Of a DNA stretch of 37,156 bases, positions 17,132-24,832 are shown piece after piece. The stretch's first letter is position 1, and the number at the start of each line of letters is the position of its first letter. The notes under the pieces were generated by a model. That model worked only from the letters and a program-made list of their open reading frames with translations, searched no databases and was not told the DNA's origin. This DNA is from Verrucomicrobiota bacterium (GTDB taxonomy: Bacteria > Verrucomicrobiota > Kiritimatiellia > Kiritimatiellales > Tichowtungiaceae), in the NCBI GenBank assembly GCA_030153935.1, contig JASKKX010000012.1:1-37156 (forward strand). The letters are read 5' to 3'. The translations under genes and the position numbers were made by a program.

Positions 17132-17830
17132 CTATCCTCTCGCGACCGTCACGACATGCACCGCCGCCGCGCCGCCTTTTTTCAGAGCCTTGGCACAGGC
17201 ATTGACAGTAGCCCCGGTGGTCATCACATCATCTATCAGTAGTATTCTCCGTCCTGACAAACAAGATAAGAGTCCGATCCGAAAAGCACCATACACGTTA
17301 GCCATACGCTGGGGAGCTGTCAAACCTGTTTGGGTGACGGTTGAACGGATCCGGCGGAGGAATCCTGCCCGGAACGGTATGTGCATGCGCCGCGCCAGCG
17401 CCGCTCCCAGTGCTCCGGACTGGTTGAAACCCCGTTCGCGATATCGCACCGGATAAAGCGGTACGGCCGTAACCGCATCAAACGAACAATCCGGAAATTC
17501 AGCCTGCACACAGGCCAGCAATAAGGCGGACAAGTCCTGAACCAGCCAGAGAGCCCCTTTATATTTCAGATCACGAAGTGCTTCCGCCACAGCCCCCTCA
17601 TAACGCACCGCGGAGCGGGCATAATCAAAATCCGGCGGTTCCCGGGTGCAGGAAAAACAGGTGTAATTATGCTGAATATCTCCGGCGACCGGATCTCCGC
17701 AGACAGCACAAAACGGCGGTTCGATTTTAGGGGTGTCGCACAGACAATCCCAGCAGATGTACCGCAGAGGATCGGGCACAACCTGCGAACCGCAATGGAT
17801 ACAAGTCCTAGGATATATCAGATCCAGCAT
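17132..17830 (-). CDS. comF: ComF family phosphoribosyltransferase-like protein
   Basis: Relatives (ComF/GntX) are needed for DNA uptake in several naturally competent bacteria, though the family is also found in bacteria not known to be competent. The N-terminal double zinc-ribbon is visible (CIHCGSQ...CWDC and CAVCGDP...CFSC), followed by DLKYKGALWLVQDL, ERGFNQSGALG and the PRPP-binding motif ILLIDDVMTTGATVNACA. At 232 residues it is complete. It is the first gene of the long minus-strand run that continues with accD. The ATG lacks an obvious ribosome site. Whether it serves competence here is not shown by the sequence. Confidence 0.9.
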   Translation of the reverse strand: MLDLIYPRTCIHCGSQVVPDPLRYICWDCLCDTPKIEPPFCAVCGDPVAGDIQHNYTCFSCTREPPDFDYARSAVRYEGAVAEALRDLKYKGALWLVQDLSALLLACVQAEFPDCSFDAVTAVPLYPVRYRERGFNQSGALGAALARRMHIPFRAGFLRRIRSTVTQTGLTAPQRMANVYGAFRIGLLSCLSGRRILLIDDVMTTGATVNACAKALKKGGAAAVHVVTVARG

Positions 17831-17894
17831 GAAATGGAGTATGATCTATCAAATTCCAGAGGTAAACGTGTTAAAATATTTTTTTCGGGTTATG

Positions 17895-17923
17895 TTGACT
17901 GCCTGCAAAACAGGAGTTATTAC
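17895..17923 (+). promoter_or_regulatory. Candidate promoter of the exported-protein gene
   Basis: TTGACT and TATTAC are separated by 17 bases, and the -10 element ends 43 bases before the ATG at 17967. The -35 box is good and the -10 box weak. Confidence 0.35.
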
Positions 17924-17966
17924 GTTCGTCAGGCAGCAGCTGGCAGCTGGATTACAGTGAGAACTC

Positions 17967-18560
17967 ATGATGAAAAACTTTATGATACTTTCTGCGGCAA
18001 TGCTCCTTGGGGCAGCAGTCGCTGCGGATGACAGAGCGCAGGTCCTGAAATTCGATGAGGTGGAAATTTCAGAGCCTGGCACTCCGCTTTATCAGGATTC
18101 TGACGGAAATGACACGATTCAGATTGATGGGATAGACCTGGCATCAAGCGATGAGAAAAAATGGTTCCGCATTGCTGCAAAATATGAGACCCGCCCGAAA
18201 TGGCTGGACCGCCTGACGATTGAGTATTACGTCCTGATGCCTACACCGGAAAACACTAAAATTCTTTTTAAAGGGGTCGTCAACTACGTCGATATTCCGA
18301 AAGGCCGTGAACATCGCAGTGAAATGTACATGCATTTTAACAGCTATGCCCGCTATCATAAAAAAAGAGAGGAGGTTCAGTACGCGGTACTGGCCAGGAT
18401 TGATGATAAAATCGTTGCGATTAAGACCAATGGGACCGGTGAAGAATGGTGGACGAAGTATCCGGTACATTCCTGCGGCCTCTTAAATCGTCTCGACACC
18501 CCGTTCCGGGCGGTCAATGCCGAGCAATATGAAGCTCAGGATGTCTGCACAGGTAGTTAA
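17967..18560 (+). CDS. Exported protein, possibly of the Amuc_1102 pilus-like family
   Basis: A 197-residue protein with a clear signal peptide: MMKNFMILSAAMLLGAAVA, with likely cleavage before ADDRA. The mature part is probably beta-rich, with the central pattern KWFRIAAKYETRPKWLDRLTIEYYVL, then GVVNYVDIPKGREH and LLNRLDTPFRAVN near the end. From memory this outline resembles the Amuc_1102 family, encoded next to type IV-pilus-like genes in Verrucomicrobiota, but no pilus genes are in this window. It is transcribed alone, divergent from comF. The family call is tentative; export to the periplasm or surface is well supported. Confidence 0.6.
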   Translation: MMKNFMILSAAMLLGAAVAADDRAQVLKFDEVEISEPGTPLYQDSDGNDTIQIDGIDLASSDEKKWFRIAAKYETRPKWLDRLTIEYYVLMPTPENTKILFKGVVNYVDIPKGREHRSEMYMHFNSYARYHKKREEVQYAVLARIDDKIVAIKTNGTGEEWWTKYPVHSCGLLNRLDTPFRAVNAEQYEAQDVCTGS

Positions 18561-18707
18561 TGACTGAAAATAAAGAGTGCCGCCGGCCAAAGTCTTTAAT
18601 CTCTGTATCTGAACCGTCCGCCGGCAGCCGGGGCGTTTAAAATTAGGAACTGCGGCCTGTTTAAAAATTATGAAGCGTTTTTTTTGGTATTTTGTTATGA
18701 TTCGCTT

Positions 18708-18736
18708 TTGACAAGGACACTCGGGTCCTCTACTTT
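18708..18736 (+). promoter_or_regulatory. Candidate promoter of tRNA-Lys
   Basis: A perfect TTGACA is followed after 17 bases by TACTTT, with the -10 element ending 21 bases before the tRNA. The distance to the tRNA 5' end is suitable for a short leader. Confidence 0.55.
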
Positions 18737-18756
18737 ATGCGCTCCGTTTTTCTTAC

Positions 18757-18829
18757 GGGCCGGTAGCTCAGTTGGTAGAGCATGTGACTTTTAATCACAG
18801 GGTCCTGGGTTCGAGCCCCAGCCGGCTCA
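18757..18829 (+). tRNA. tRNA-Lys (anticodon UUU)
   Basis: A 73-base cloverleaf. The acceptor GGGCCGG pairs with CCGGCTC (one G-U pair) and the discriminator is A. The D arm is GCTC-AGTTGGTA-GAGC. The anticodon stem TGTGA/TCACA encloses the loop CTTTTAA, so the anticodon is TTT, reading Lys codons. The T arm is CTGGG-TTCGAGC-CCCAG. CCA is not encoded. A TTGACA-type promoter lies directly upstream. Confidence 0.97.
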
Positions 18830-18866
18830 CTCTTTTAGGTTTATCTCCGCAGTGCACACAAGCGGC

Positions 18867-19376
18867 TCATTCACTTCGACGGATTGTGAAAAAGGTGACC
18901 TTGTCTGTAAGGAGGTCCACCACCGCACAGGAGGAATGCATTCCCCTCCCGGCCGAACCGGGATTCACGATGCGGGTTTTATTGATCTGTTCGTCGCAGC
19001 GATCATGGGAATGGCCGAAAAAGACATAATCATACCGATTGGAGCGGACAACAGCCTCAAAACGAGCCTCATCATCGCTGTGCAGGACAGCAATCCGACG
19101 GTTTCCCAATGTGAGATGCGCAAACCGGCCCATGAGGTTGATCCCGCTCTCTTCAGGAAACGGGGGCAGGTTTTTGTTGAGATCACAGTTGCCGAGCACC
19201 GCATAGATCGGAATGTCAAGCGTCTGCAAAAGCGCTGCCATTTCAGAAAGAACCATATCGGAACCGATATCTCCGCAATGGATCACGGCATCAACCGCTC
19301 GGAAGATGAATTCTCTCGCAGCGGAAAGCGCCAAGTCGATCTGTCCGTGTGTGTCGGAAATAATTCCGAGTTTCAC
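18867..19376 (-). CDS. YfcE/MJ0936-type metallophosphoesterase
   Basis: A small calcineurin-like phosphodiesterase, probably acting on cyclic or simple phosphodiesters in the cytoplasm. The dimetal-site motifs are complete: GIISDTHGQ, VIHCGDIGSD, VLGNCDLN, LHSDDE (usually HG-H in larger members), and FFGHSHDR followed by IVNPGSAGRG. I choose the GTG start that gives MKLGIISDTHG, preceded by GAGGAATGAAACA. The ORF-track Met adds 24 residues that overlap the argC promoter. The resulting length of 169 residues is typical. It is divergent from argC. Confidence 0.85.
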   Translation of the reverse strand: MKLGIISDTHGQIDLALSAAREFIFRAVDAVIHCGDIGSDMVLSEMAALLQTLDIPIYAVLGNCDLNKNLPPFPEESGINLMGRFAHLTLGNRRIAVLHSDDEARFEAVVRSNRYDYVFFGHSHDRCDEQINKTRIVNPGSAGRGMHSSCAVVDLLTDKVTFFTIRRSE

Positions 19377-19402
19377 TGTTTCATTCCTCGTTTTTTTAGT
19401 TC

Positions 19403-19430
19403 TTGGCACACAGTTCGAAGGGTCTATATT
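19403..19430 (+). promoter_or_regulatory. Candidate promoter of the argC operon
   Basis: TTGGCA and TATATT are separated by 16 bases, 35 bases before the argC ATG. Both boxes are close to the sigma70 consensus. Confidence 0.5.
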
Positions 19431-19465
19431 AACCCGATTCGTTAACAATACGAGCGGAGATTTAA

Positions 19466-20518
19466 ATGAAGAGAGTAAAAGTAGTCGGAGTCACCGGATA
19501 CGGCGGTGTGGGAATCATAGAGCTTTTGCTGAATCATCCCGGGTTTCAAATCAGCTGTTTGGTGGCCGCGCAGGAAACCGGCATGAAACTCAGTGAGCTC
19601 TACCCTCACCTGACCGGCTTCTGCGATGAGACGGTGCTGACTCCCGACGATCCCAAGGCACAGGAACCCTATGATGCCGTTTTCTTTTCCACGCCCGACG
19701 GCGTCGGTATGCAGACGGCAGCAGCTGAATTGTCTCGAGGAGCCCATGTGGTGGACTACAGCGGTGATTTCCGGTTTGCGACGCCGGAAAAATACAGCGC
19801 CTATGCCAGCTTCATTGGAAAGAATCCAAAACATGCGGCTGTTGAACTGCTGCGGCAGACGGTCTACGGGCTTTCTGAACTCCATCCTTTCGGTCCGGAA
19901 CAAAAGCTGGCCGGGAATCCAGGCTGTTTTGCAGTGAGCTGCATCCTGGGGCTGGCCCCGGCCGCGGCGAACCGGCTGATTCGCCCGAAAAGTGTGATCT
20001 GCGACTGCAAGACCGGCGTCTCCGGCGCGGGCAAGAAGCCGGCCCCGACGTTCCATTACCCTGCCCGGTATGAACAGATCAATGCCTATAAGCTGGCGGG
20101 ACACCAGCATCTGGTTGAAATTGAACAGGAACTGAGCGCATTGGCGGATGAAACCGTACAAGTCACCATGACCACTCAGGTTCTGCCGCTTTGCCGGGGG
20201 ATTCTCTCCTGCTTATACGCTGACTTGAAAAAGCCGATGACAAACGGACAGCTGATGGACGCCTATAAAGAATTTTATGACGGGAAACCGTTTGTACGAA
20301 TTTTTGATAATAAAGCGAATATTGGTACCGCGCAGGTCAACGGAACCAATTTCTGCAACCTGATCGTGGATATTGATGAACGGAATAACCGGCTGCGGGT
20401 AATTTCACACATTGACAATCTAATGAAAGGTCAGGCCGGGAATGCGCTGCAGAACATGAACCTGATGTTCGGTTTTGATCCAACGCTCGGCCTGAACTTT
20501 CCGGGGCGGTGTCCCTGA
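19466..20518 (+). CDS. argC: N-acetyl-gamma-glutamyl-phosphate reductase
   Basis: NADPH-dependent third step of arginine synthesis. The N-terminal nucleotide loop reads GVTGYGGVGIIELLL. The catalytic cysteine lies in NPGCFAV, followed by KTGVSGAGKKP and the conserved AGHQHLVEIEQEL. At 350 residues it has full length. GCGGAG precedes the ATG and a good promoter lies upstream. The next gene starts at TGATG overlapping its stop, so argC heads a transcript that then runs into membrane and polysaccharide genes. No other arg gene is near. Confidence 0.95.
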   Translation: MKRVKVVGVTGYGGVGIIELLLNHPGFQISCLVAAQETGMKLSELYPHLTGFCDETVLTPDDPKAQEPYDAVFFSTPDGVGMQTAAAELSRGAHVVDYSGDFRFATPEKYSAYASFIGKNPKHAAVELLRQTVYGLSELHPFGPEQKLAGNPGCFAVSCILGLAPAAANRLIRPKSVICDCKTGVSGAGKKPAPTFHYPARYEQINAYKLAGHQHLVEIEQELSALADETVQVTMTTQVLPLCRGILSCLYADLKKPMTNGQLMDAYKEFYDGKPFVRIFDNKANIGTAQVNGTNFCNLIVDIDERNNRLRVISHIDNLMKGQAGNALQNMNLMFGFDPTLGLNFPGRCP

Positions 20519-20811
20519 TGAAGAGTTCGGATCCGGAGCGGAAACCGGGAAACGCAGGCAGCGCTGCAGGCTCCGGCAAAAATGATGTTATTGTAAAAAC
20601 CCTGCGCAAAGGCCTCTGGCTTACACTGGGAACTCTCTTTTTCCTGCTGGGAATCGTCGGGAGTCTTTTCCCCGTTCTTCCGGGATTCGTCTTCTTCATT
20701 CTGGCGCTGTTCAGCTTTATGCGCTGTTCGCGGCGGTTTAATTCCTGGGTTCAGCGACAGCACTGGTTCATCCGGCTTAAAAAGCGGTTCCATCACTCGA
20801 AACCGGAATAA
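20518..20811 (+). CDS. DUF454-like small inner-membrane protein
   Basis: A 97-residue protein with an N-terminal charged, low-complexity stretch and two predicted membrane segments around LWLTLGTLFFLLGIVGSLFPV and GFVFFILALFSF. The pattern LGIVGSLFPVLPG, then SFMRCSRRFNSWVQRQ, fits the DUF454/YbaN family, whose function is unknown. The ATG overlaps the argC stop (TGATG), with GGGCGG upstream. It precedes the polymerase-like gene by about 40 bases. Confidence 0.75.
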   Translation: MKSSDPERKPGNAGSAAGSGKNDVIVKTLRKGLWLTLGTLFFLLGIVGSLFPVLPGFVFFILALFSFMRCSRRFNSWVQRQHWFIRLKKRFHHSKPE

Positions 20812-20854
20812 CCCGTTGTTGTCTGCTGCATGTTCAGCTAGACTCGCCGCGTTT

Positions 20855-22288
20855 ATGAATCCGAAACTCTTACTGTTTTCTGCCGCGTTTATTCTCGGAG
20901 TGCCTGCGCTCACCCTGGCGGGAATAGTTGTCCCTCCGGTAAAAAACATTCTCATGGCTCTTTTGTGTTTTTCGCTCTGCTATCCGGAGGCATTGACTGT
21001 CAACTTCTTTTCGCGCGAGATCTACCGCGTGGCAACCCGCGGCGTTGAAGTCGGACTCATTGATATCGTTGCCCTGGCGCTTTTCCTGATCATGGTTATC
21101 CAGCCGCGCGGGCAGCGTTTCCGCTGGTTTCCTCCCCTCACCGTCATCTACGGGATTTATATTCTGATCGCACTGATTTCATGGACGTTGACGCCCGGCA
21201 ATATTCCCGTACCGGCTGCCGCACAGAATATTTACTCCTCCTCCGGAACCGCCTTTTACACCGACTTCGAAACCAGCCTGTATCCTCTTTTTGAGATCAG
21301 TAAAATCCTGCGCGGGGGGTTTATTTATCTCGTTGTTGTAAATTTCCTGCGGGATGAAGAAAGTTTTCGCGTGGTGCTCGGATCGCTGCTGATGGTCGTC
21401 TTTGTCATCACGGCCGAAGCGCTGTTTGACCGCTACATCCGAGGGTTTCACCGGATTTCCGCCACACTCGGCCATCCCAACAGTCTGGGAACCTTCATGA
21501 GCATGCTCGGCACTCTTATGTTCGGAGTCGCCCTGTTCCGCGCCACCTTCGTCTCAAGCAGTCTTTACGCCATGGGTACGGTCGCGGCACTGGTCAGCGT
21601 GATCCTCACGATTTCGCGCGGAGCACTTTCGGCAATTGTTATGGGCATTTGGATCGATGTTTCGTCGCTTTTCCATCGATATATCAACCTCAAAAATTTC
21701 ACCATTCTCTTCTTGGGATCGCTGATGGTGCTCGGACTTTTCTTCGTCGCAGCCGACACCATTACCGCCCGCTTTCTGGGGCAGCAGGACGCGATATCCG
21801 ATATTGAATATCGCGGTCTTTACAATGAAGAAGCCAAAGGGATGGCGCGCGACCATCTTTTCGGTGTCGGCCCCGGCAACTTTTCGGCCTACTCCTGGAC
21901 TAAATATGCAGCGCAGGTCGGGCTTCAAGAGCCCGGAACCCCTGCGCATAACCTCTGGTATCTCACCCTTGGAGAAATGGGTTTCCCGGGACTCTTCGCT
22001 TTCATCCTCTACTGGATGCGCTTCTACTCCATCGGCCTGCCCTCTCTCTTCCGCAGGCGAACCGCTTTTATTTATGCGGTTGCCGCTTCGGCAACAGCCG
22101 CAACGATGATCGGCCATATTCAGTTTATGCTGCAGCTTTCATACCGCCAGAACTCCATTTACATGCTCACTAAAATCCTGATGGGCATCGTCGTCGCTTC
22201 ATGGTATGTTGACCGCGATATCCGGCGTAAAGAAGGCGAAGCCCGCCGTCTTGCCCGCCGCACCTCGAACAACCGGTTACCGGCCTAA
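20855..22288 (+). CDS. O-antigen ligase / Wzy-type polymerase-like membrane protein
   Basis: A polytopic inner-membrane protein of about 477 residues with ten or more hydrophobic segments. A large loop in the second half carries GVGPGNFSAYSWTKYA and HNLWYLTLGEMGFPGLFAF, the usual Wzy_C/O-antigen-ligase signature; GHPNSLGTFMSM and SRGALSAIV lie before it. Such proteins join or polymerise lipid-linked polysaccharide at the periplasmic face. I use ATG 20855 (MNPKLLLFSAAFI) rather than the TTG at 20816; neither has a clear ribosome site. The stop overlaps the GT4 start (TAATG). Ligase and polymerase cannot be told apart from sequence alone. Confidence 0.8.
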   Translation: MNPKLLLFSAAFILGVPALTLAGIVVPPVKNILMALLCFSLCYPEALTVNFFSREIYRVATRGVEVGLIDIVALALFLIMVIQPRGQRFRWFPPLTVIYGIYILIALISWTLTPGNIPVPAAAQNIYSSSGTAFYTDFETSLYPLFEISKILRGGFIYLVVVNFLRDEESFRVVLGSLLMVVFVITAEALFDRYIRGFHRISATLGHPNSLGTFMSMLGTLMFGVALFRATFVSSSLYAMGTVAALVSVILTISRGALSAIVMGIWIDVSSLFHRYINLKNFTILFLGSLMVLGLFFVAADTITARFLGQQDAISDIEYRGLYNEEAKGMARDHLFGVGPGNFSAYSWTKYAAQVGLQEPGTPAHNLWYLTLGEMGFPGLFAFILYWMRFYSIGLPSLFRRRTAFIYAVAASATAATMIGHIQFMLQLSYRQNSIYMLTKILMGIVVASWYVDRDIRRKEGEARRLARRTSNNRLPA

Positions 22289-23457
22289 TGAGTAAGCGTA
22301 TTAAAATTGTCTGTTACGATGACAACCCGGACTATGGCGGACATCAGGTCATGGCTGTACTGGCCGTTGAAGCGCTTGCGAAATCCTCAAGTTGGCAACC
22401 GGTTTTTTTCTGCAGTCCCGGGAACCTCCGTCTTTATAAACAGCTGGAAAGTATCGCCGCCGCCACCGGCAACCTTGATATCCGCAGCACGCCCTTCACC
22501 ACCCGTAAACTTCAGGGACTGCGCAACCATTTTGAAAAAACCGCCATTCGTAACCTGCATACCCTGATCGAGAGAGAACATCCGGATATTTTTCTCTGCA
22601 TTCAAGGCGAAATTGAAGACGCCTCACTGGCTCTCTGCGCTGTGAAACCCATGACGATCCCGTGCATCAGCTATATTCCTGTACCGCATCGAATGGCTCT
22701 TATGGGAGCGAAATTCGGGGCCGTGCGCGATGCGCTCAACGCTTATCTTTTCAAAAAACCGGATGGCTGGATCACGATCAGTGAATCCATGAAAATGCGG
22801 CTTGAAGAACGCGGTGCCACCGCGCCGATTGAAGTGGTTCATAACGGGATCAACATCAACCGCTTTGTAACCGTCAACAAAAACTCCGCCCGGATCGCAC
22901 TCGGCCTGCCTGTAGAGAAAACCGTAATCGGCATGATCGGCCGCATCGAGTTCAACCAGAAACAGCAGGACTTTCTCGTCAACTGTTTTTCCAAAACCTG
23001 GAAAAACCGGGAACAGTTTCACCTGGTCATTACGGGTGACGGCCCCGACCGTGCGTCGCTCGAAGCACTCATCGGCGCACTCCGGCTGCAGGAGCGGGTT
23101 ACCCTGCTTCCATGGCAGGCCGACAGCACACTCGTTTACAGCGCGCTCGACCTGCTCGTCATTCCTTCGCGTTTCGAAGGCATGCCGCTTGTCATGCTTG
23201 AAGCGCTCGCCTGCGGAATTCCCGTCATCGGCAGTGCTCGCGACGGGATGAAAGATCTTCTTCCTGCCGCATGGACTTTTGAAGCTGAAAACTGTGCTGC
23301 CCTCGCCAATGTTTTCGACTTTGTTTCTGAACATTGGAAAAATGAACTGCCTGCTCTTCAGGCTGAAGTGCGTACGGAATACACGGTTGAAAAATTTCAG
23401 CATAATTTTGAAGCCGCTCTTCACCGGTTTCTTATAATAAACCACCAATGTATCTAG
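22288..23457 (+). CDS. Glycosyltransferase family 4 protein
   Basis: A GT-B glycosyltransferase, probably using a nucleotide sugar to build a surface polysaccharide. The N-terminal half starts KIVCYDDNPDYGGHQVM (acceptor-side glycine loop). The C-terminal half has IGMIGRIEFNQKQQDFLV, ITGDGPDRASLEAL and the retaining GT4 signature PSRFEGMPLVMLEALACGIPVI. At 389 residues it is complete. It overlaps the membrane protein before it by one base and the AAA ATPase after it by 10 bases. The sugar and acceptor are unknown. One near-perfect palindrome copy lies inside it. Confidence 0.9.
   Translation: MSKRIKIVCYDDNPDYGGHQVMAVLAVEALAKSSSWQPVFFCSPGNLRLYKQLESIAAATGNLDIRSTPFTTRKLQGLRNHFEKTAIRNLHTLIEREHPDIFLCIQGEIEDASLALCAVKPMTIPCISYIPVPHRMALMGAKFGAVRDALNAYLFKKPDGWITISESMKMRLEERGATAPIEVVHNGININRFVTVNKNSARIALGLPVEKTVIGMIGRIEFNQKQQDFLVNCFSKTWKNREQFHLVITGDGPDRASLEALIGALRLQERVTLLPWQADSTLVYSALDLLVIPSRFEGMPLVMLEALACGIPVIGSARDGMKDLLPAAWTFEAENCAALANVFDFVSEHWKNELPALQAEVRTEYTVEKFQHNFEAALHRFLIINHQCI
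22987..23005. repeat. Dispersed palindrome copy (in GT4 gene)
   Basis: TTTTCCAAAACCTGGAAAA, one mismatch to the consensus. It is read as FSKTWKN. Confidence 0.8.
23323..23341. repeat. Decayed dispersed palindrome copy (in GT4 gene)
   Basis: GTTTCTGAACATTGGAAAA. The right arm is perfect and the left arm has three mismatches. Confidence 0.35.
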
Positions 23458-24281
23458 ACTTCTTCCATCTCAATGAATTTCCGTTCAACGTAACGCCCGA
23501 TCCGCGCTTCCTGTTCTTTTCGGATCGGCACCGCGAGGCATTCGATTCCCTGCTCTACGGTGTAGAATATCGGAAAGGATTTATTGTTCTCACCGGTGAG
23601 GTTGGCTGCGGCAAAACCACGATCTGCCGGTCTGTCCTCAATAACCTGCCCCGCACCGTCCATTCTGCACTCATTCTCAACCCGTCGCTGACAGCATCGC
23701 AACTGGTGCGCGCCATTCTGCTCGATCTCGGCATCGAAACGGCAGAACAGGACAAACTGGTGCACATCGCCCAGCTCAACCGGTTCCTTCTCCAATGTCT
23801 GGAACAGGGAGAAAATGTTGCTCTTATTGTCGATGAATCACAGAATCTCGATCCGTTGCTGATGGAACAGTTACGAATGCTCTCCAATCTGGAAACCGAT
23901 CAGCACAAACTGATACAGATTATCCTGTCCGGTCAGCCGGAGCTGAAAGCGCGGCTTCAGCAACCCGGATTGCGTCAACTTCGCCAGCGCGTCATGATTC
24001 ACTGTAATCTCGAACCGCTGTCCGCTGCGGAGACGACATTCTACATTATGCACCGTCTCCGGATCAGTGGAGCATCCGATCCGCACACCTTGTTCACAAG
24101 TTCTGCTGTGCAGCTGATTCATGAGCGTTCCGGCGGCATTCCCCGCCAAATCAATACCCTCTGCGACCGTTCTCTGCTCGCCGCCTATGTGCACAGGAAC
24201 CGGCAGGTCACTTTGACTGATGTGCAGAATGCAATGGCGGAACTTTCCTCCCTGATAGGCACCCAGGACTCTGCCTTATGA
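23448..24281 (+). CDS. ExeA/GspA-type AAA ATPase
   Basis: A cytoplasmic ATPase of the ExeA/GspA group; relatives help assemble type II secretion or accompany exopolysaccharide/exosortase clusters. It begins MYLDFFHLNEFPFNVTPDPRFLFFS, the family hallmark. Walker A is TGEVGCGKTT (about residues 49-58), Walker B is VALIVDESQNL, and RQINTLCDRSLLAAY lies near the end. Full-length ExeA usually continues into a membrane segment and peptidoglycan-binding domain; at 277 residues this protein has only the ATPase part. It overlaps the GT4 gene by 10 bases and the GspB-like gene by ATGA. Confidence 0.88.
   Translation: MYLDFFHLNEFPFNVTPDPRFLFFSDRHREAFDSLLYGVEYRKGFIVLTGEVGCGKTTICRSVLNNLPRTVHSALILNPSLTASQLVRAILLDLGIETAEQDKLVHIAQLNRFLLQCLEQGENVALIVDESQNLDPLLMEQLRMLSNLETDQHKLIQIILSGQPELKARLQQPGLRQLRQRVMIHCNLEPLSAAETTFYIMHRLRISGASDPHTLFTSSAVQLIHERSGGIPRQINTLCDRSLLAAYVHRNRQVTLTDVQNAMAELSSLIGTQDSAL
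23788..23806. repeat. Decayed dispersed palindrome copy (in AAA ATPase gene)
   Basis: TTCTCCAATGTCTGGAACA, three mismatches to the consensus. It is read as LQCLEQ. Confidence 0.5.
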
Positions 24282-24814
24282 GCCTGATTCAGGAAGCATT
24301 GAAACGGAAAGCCGAAGAAAAGGGCGAAACCGTGTTCTCGCCGGGAGGGACTACGGGAATCCATTCTTCGCAACCGAAAGCCAAAGGGCCGAATATTCCA
24401 CTGATTATTCTGACCGTTCTTCTGGCTGCCGGATTATTTGCCGGACTGATCGGACTGGCTTCCTATCTGATGCCCCCGGATGACAATAAACTGGTGGCGG
24501 AACCCCCGCGGATTATGCCGACAGAGTCACTCCCGCCGGAACCGGCACAGCCGCTTCCCGCCATCGAATCCCCGCCGAAAGAACCAGCCGTTTCTGCGAC
24601 TGCGGGAGAGCCGGAACTGCCGGTTCAAATTGAATGGCCCGAACTCAATCTTTCCGGCATTGCATCCGGAGAGAATCAGCGGATCGCCATTATCAACGGG
24701 AAAATGCTTTCCTCCGGACGGACCGTCAGCGGTGTCACGGTATTGGATGTCGGCGAAAGCGATGTCATCGTCGAGTACATGGGCGAACAGCGCATCCTGC
24801 ATGTTGATGAGTAA
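24278..24814 (+). CDS. GspB-like general secretion pathway protein
   Basis: A bitopic inner-membrane protein of 178 residues. The N-terminus MSLIQEALKRKAEEKGE resembles the cytoplasmic motif of GspB/ExeB proteins. A membrane segment follows (about 42-66), then a long proline- and glutamate-rich periplasmic linker, and a C-terminal GspB-type domain (WPELNLSGIASGENQRIAIINGKMLSSG...VLDVGESDVIVEYMGEQRILHV). In known systems ExeA and ExeB form a complex for secretin assembly, so its overlap with the ATPase gene supports a pair. No secretin or other type II secretion gene is in the window. Confidence 0.82.
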   Translation: MSLIQEALKRKAEEKGETVFSPGGTTGIHSSQPKAKGPNIPLIILTVLLAAGLFAGLIGLASYLMPPDDNKLVAEPPRIMPTESLPPEPAQPLPAIESPPKEPAVSATAGEPELPVQIEWPELNLSGIASGENQRIAIINGKMLSSGRTVSGVTVLDVGESDVIVEYMGEQRILHVDE

Positions 24815-24832
24815 CTTCCGAAACGCGCGAAA

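Noticed and set aside
18561-18707. Possible terminator from the paired GCCGGC elements after the exported-protein gene
   Set aside because: GCCGGC is self-complementary, the loop would be long, and the nearest T run is about 55 bases downstream and not attached to the stem.
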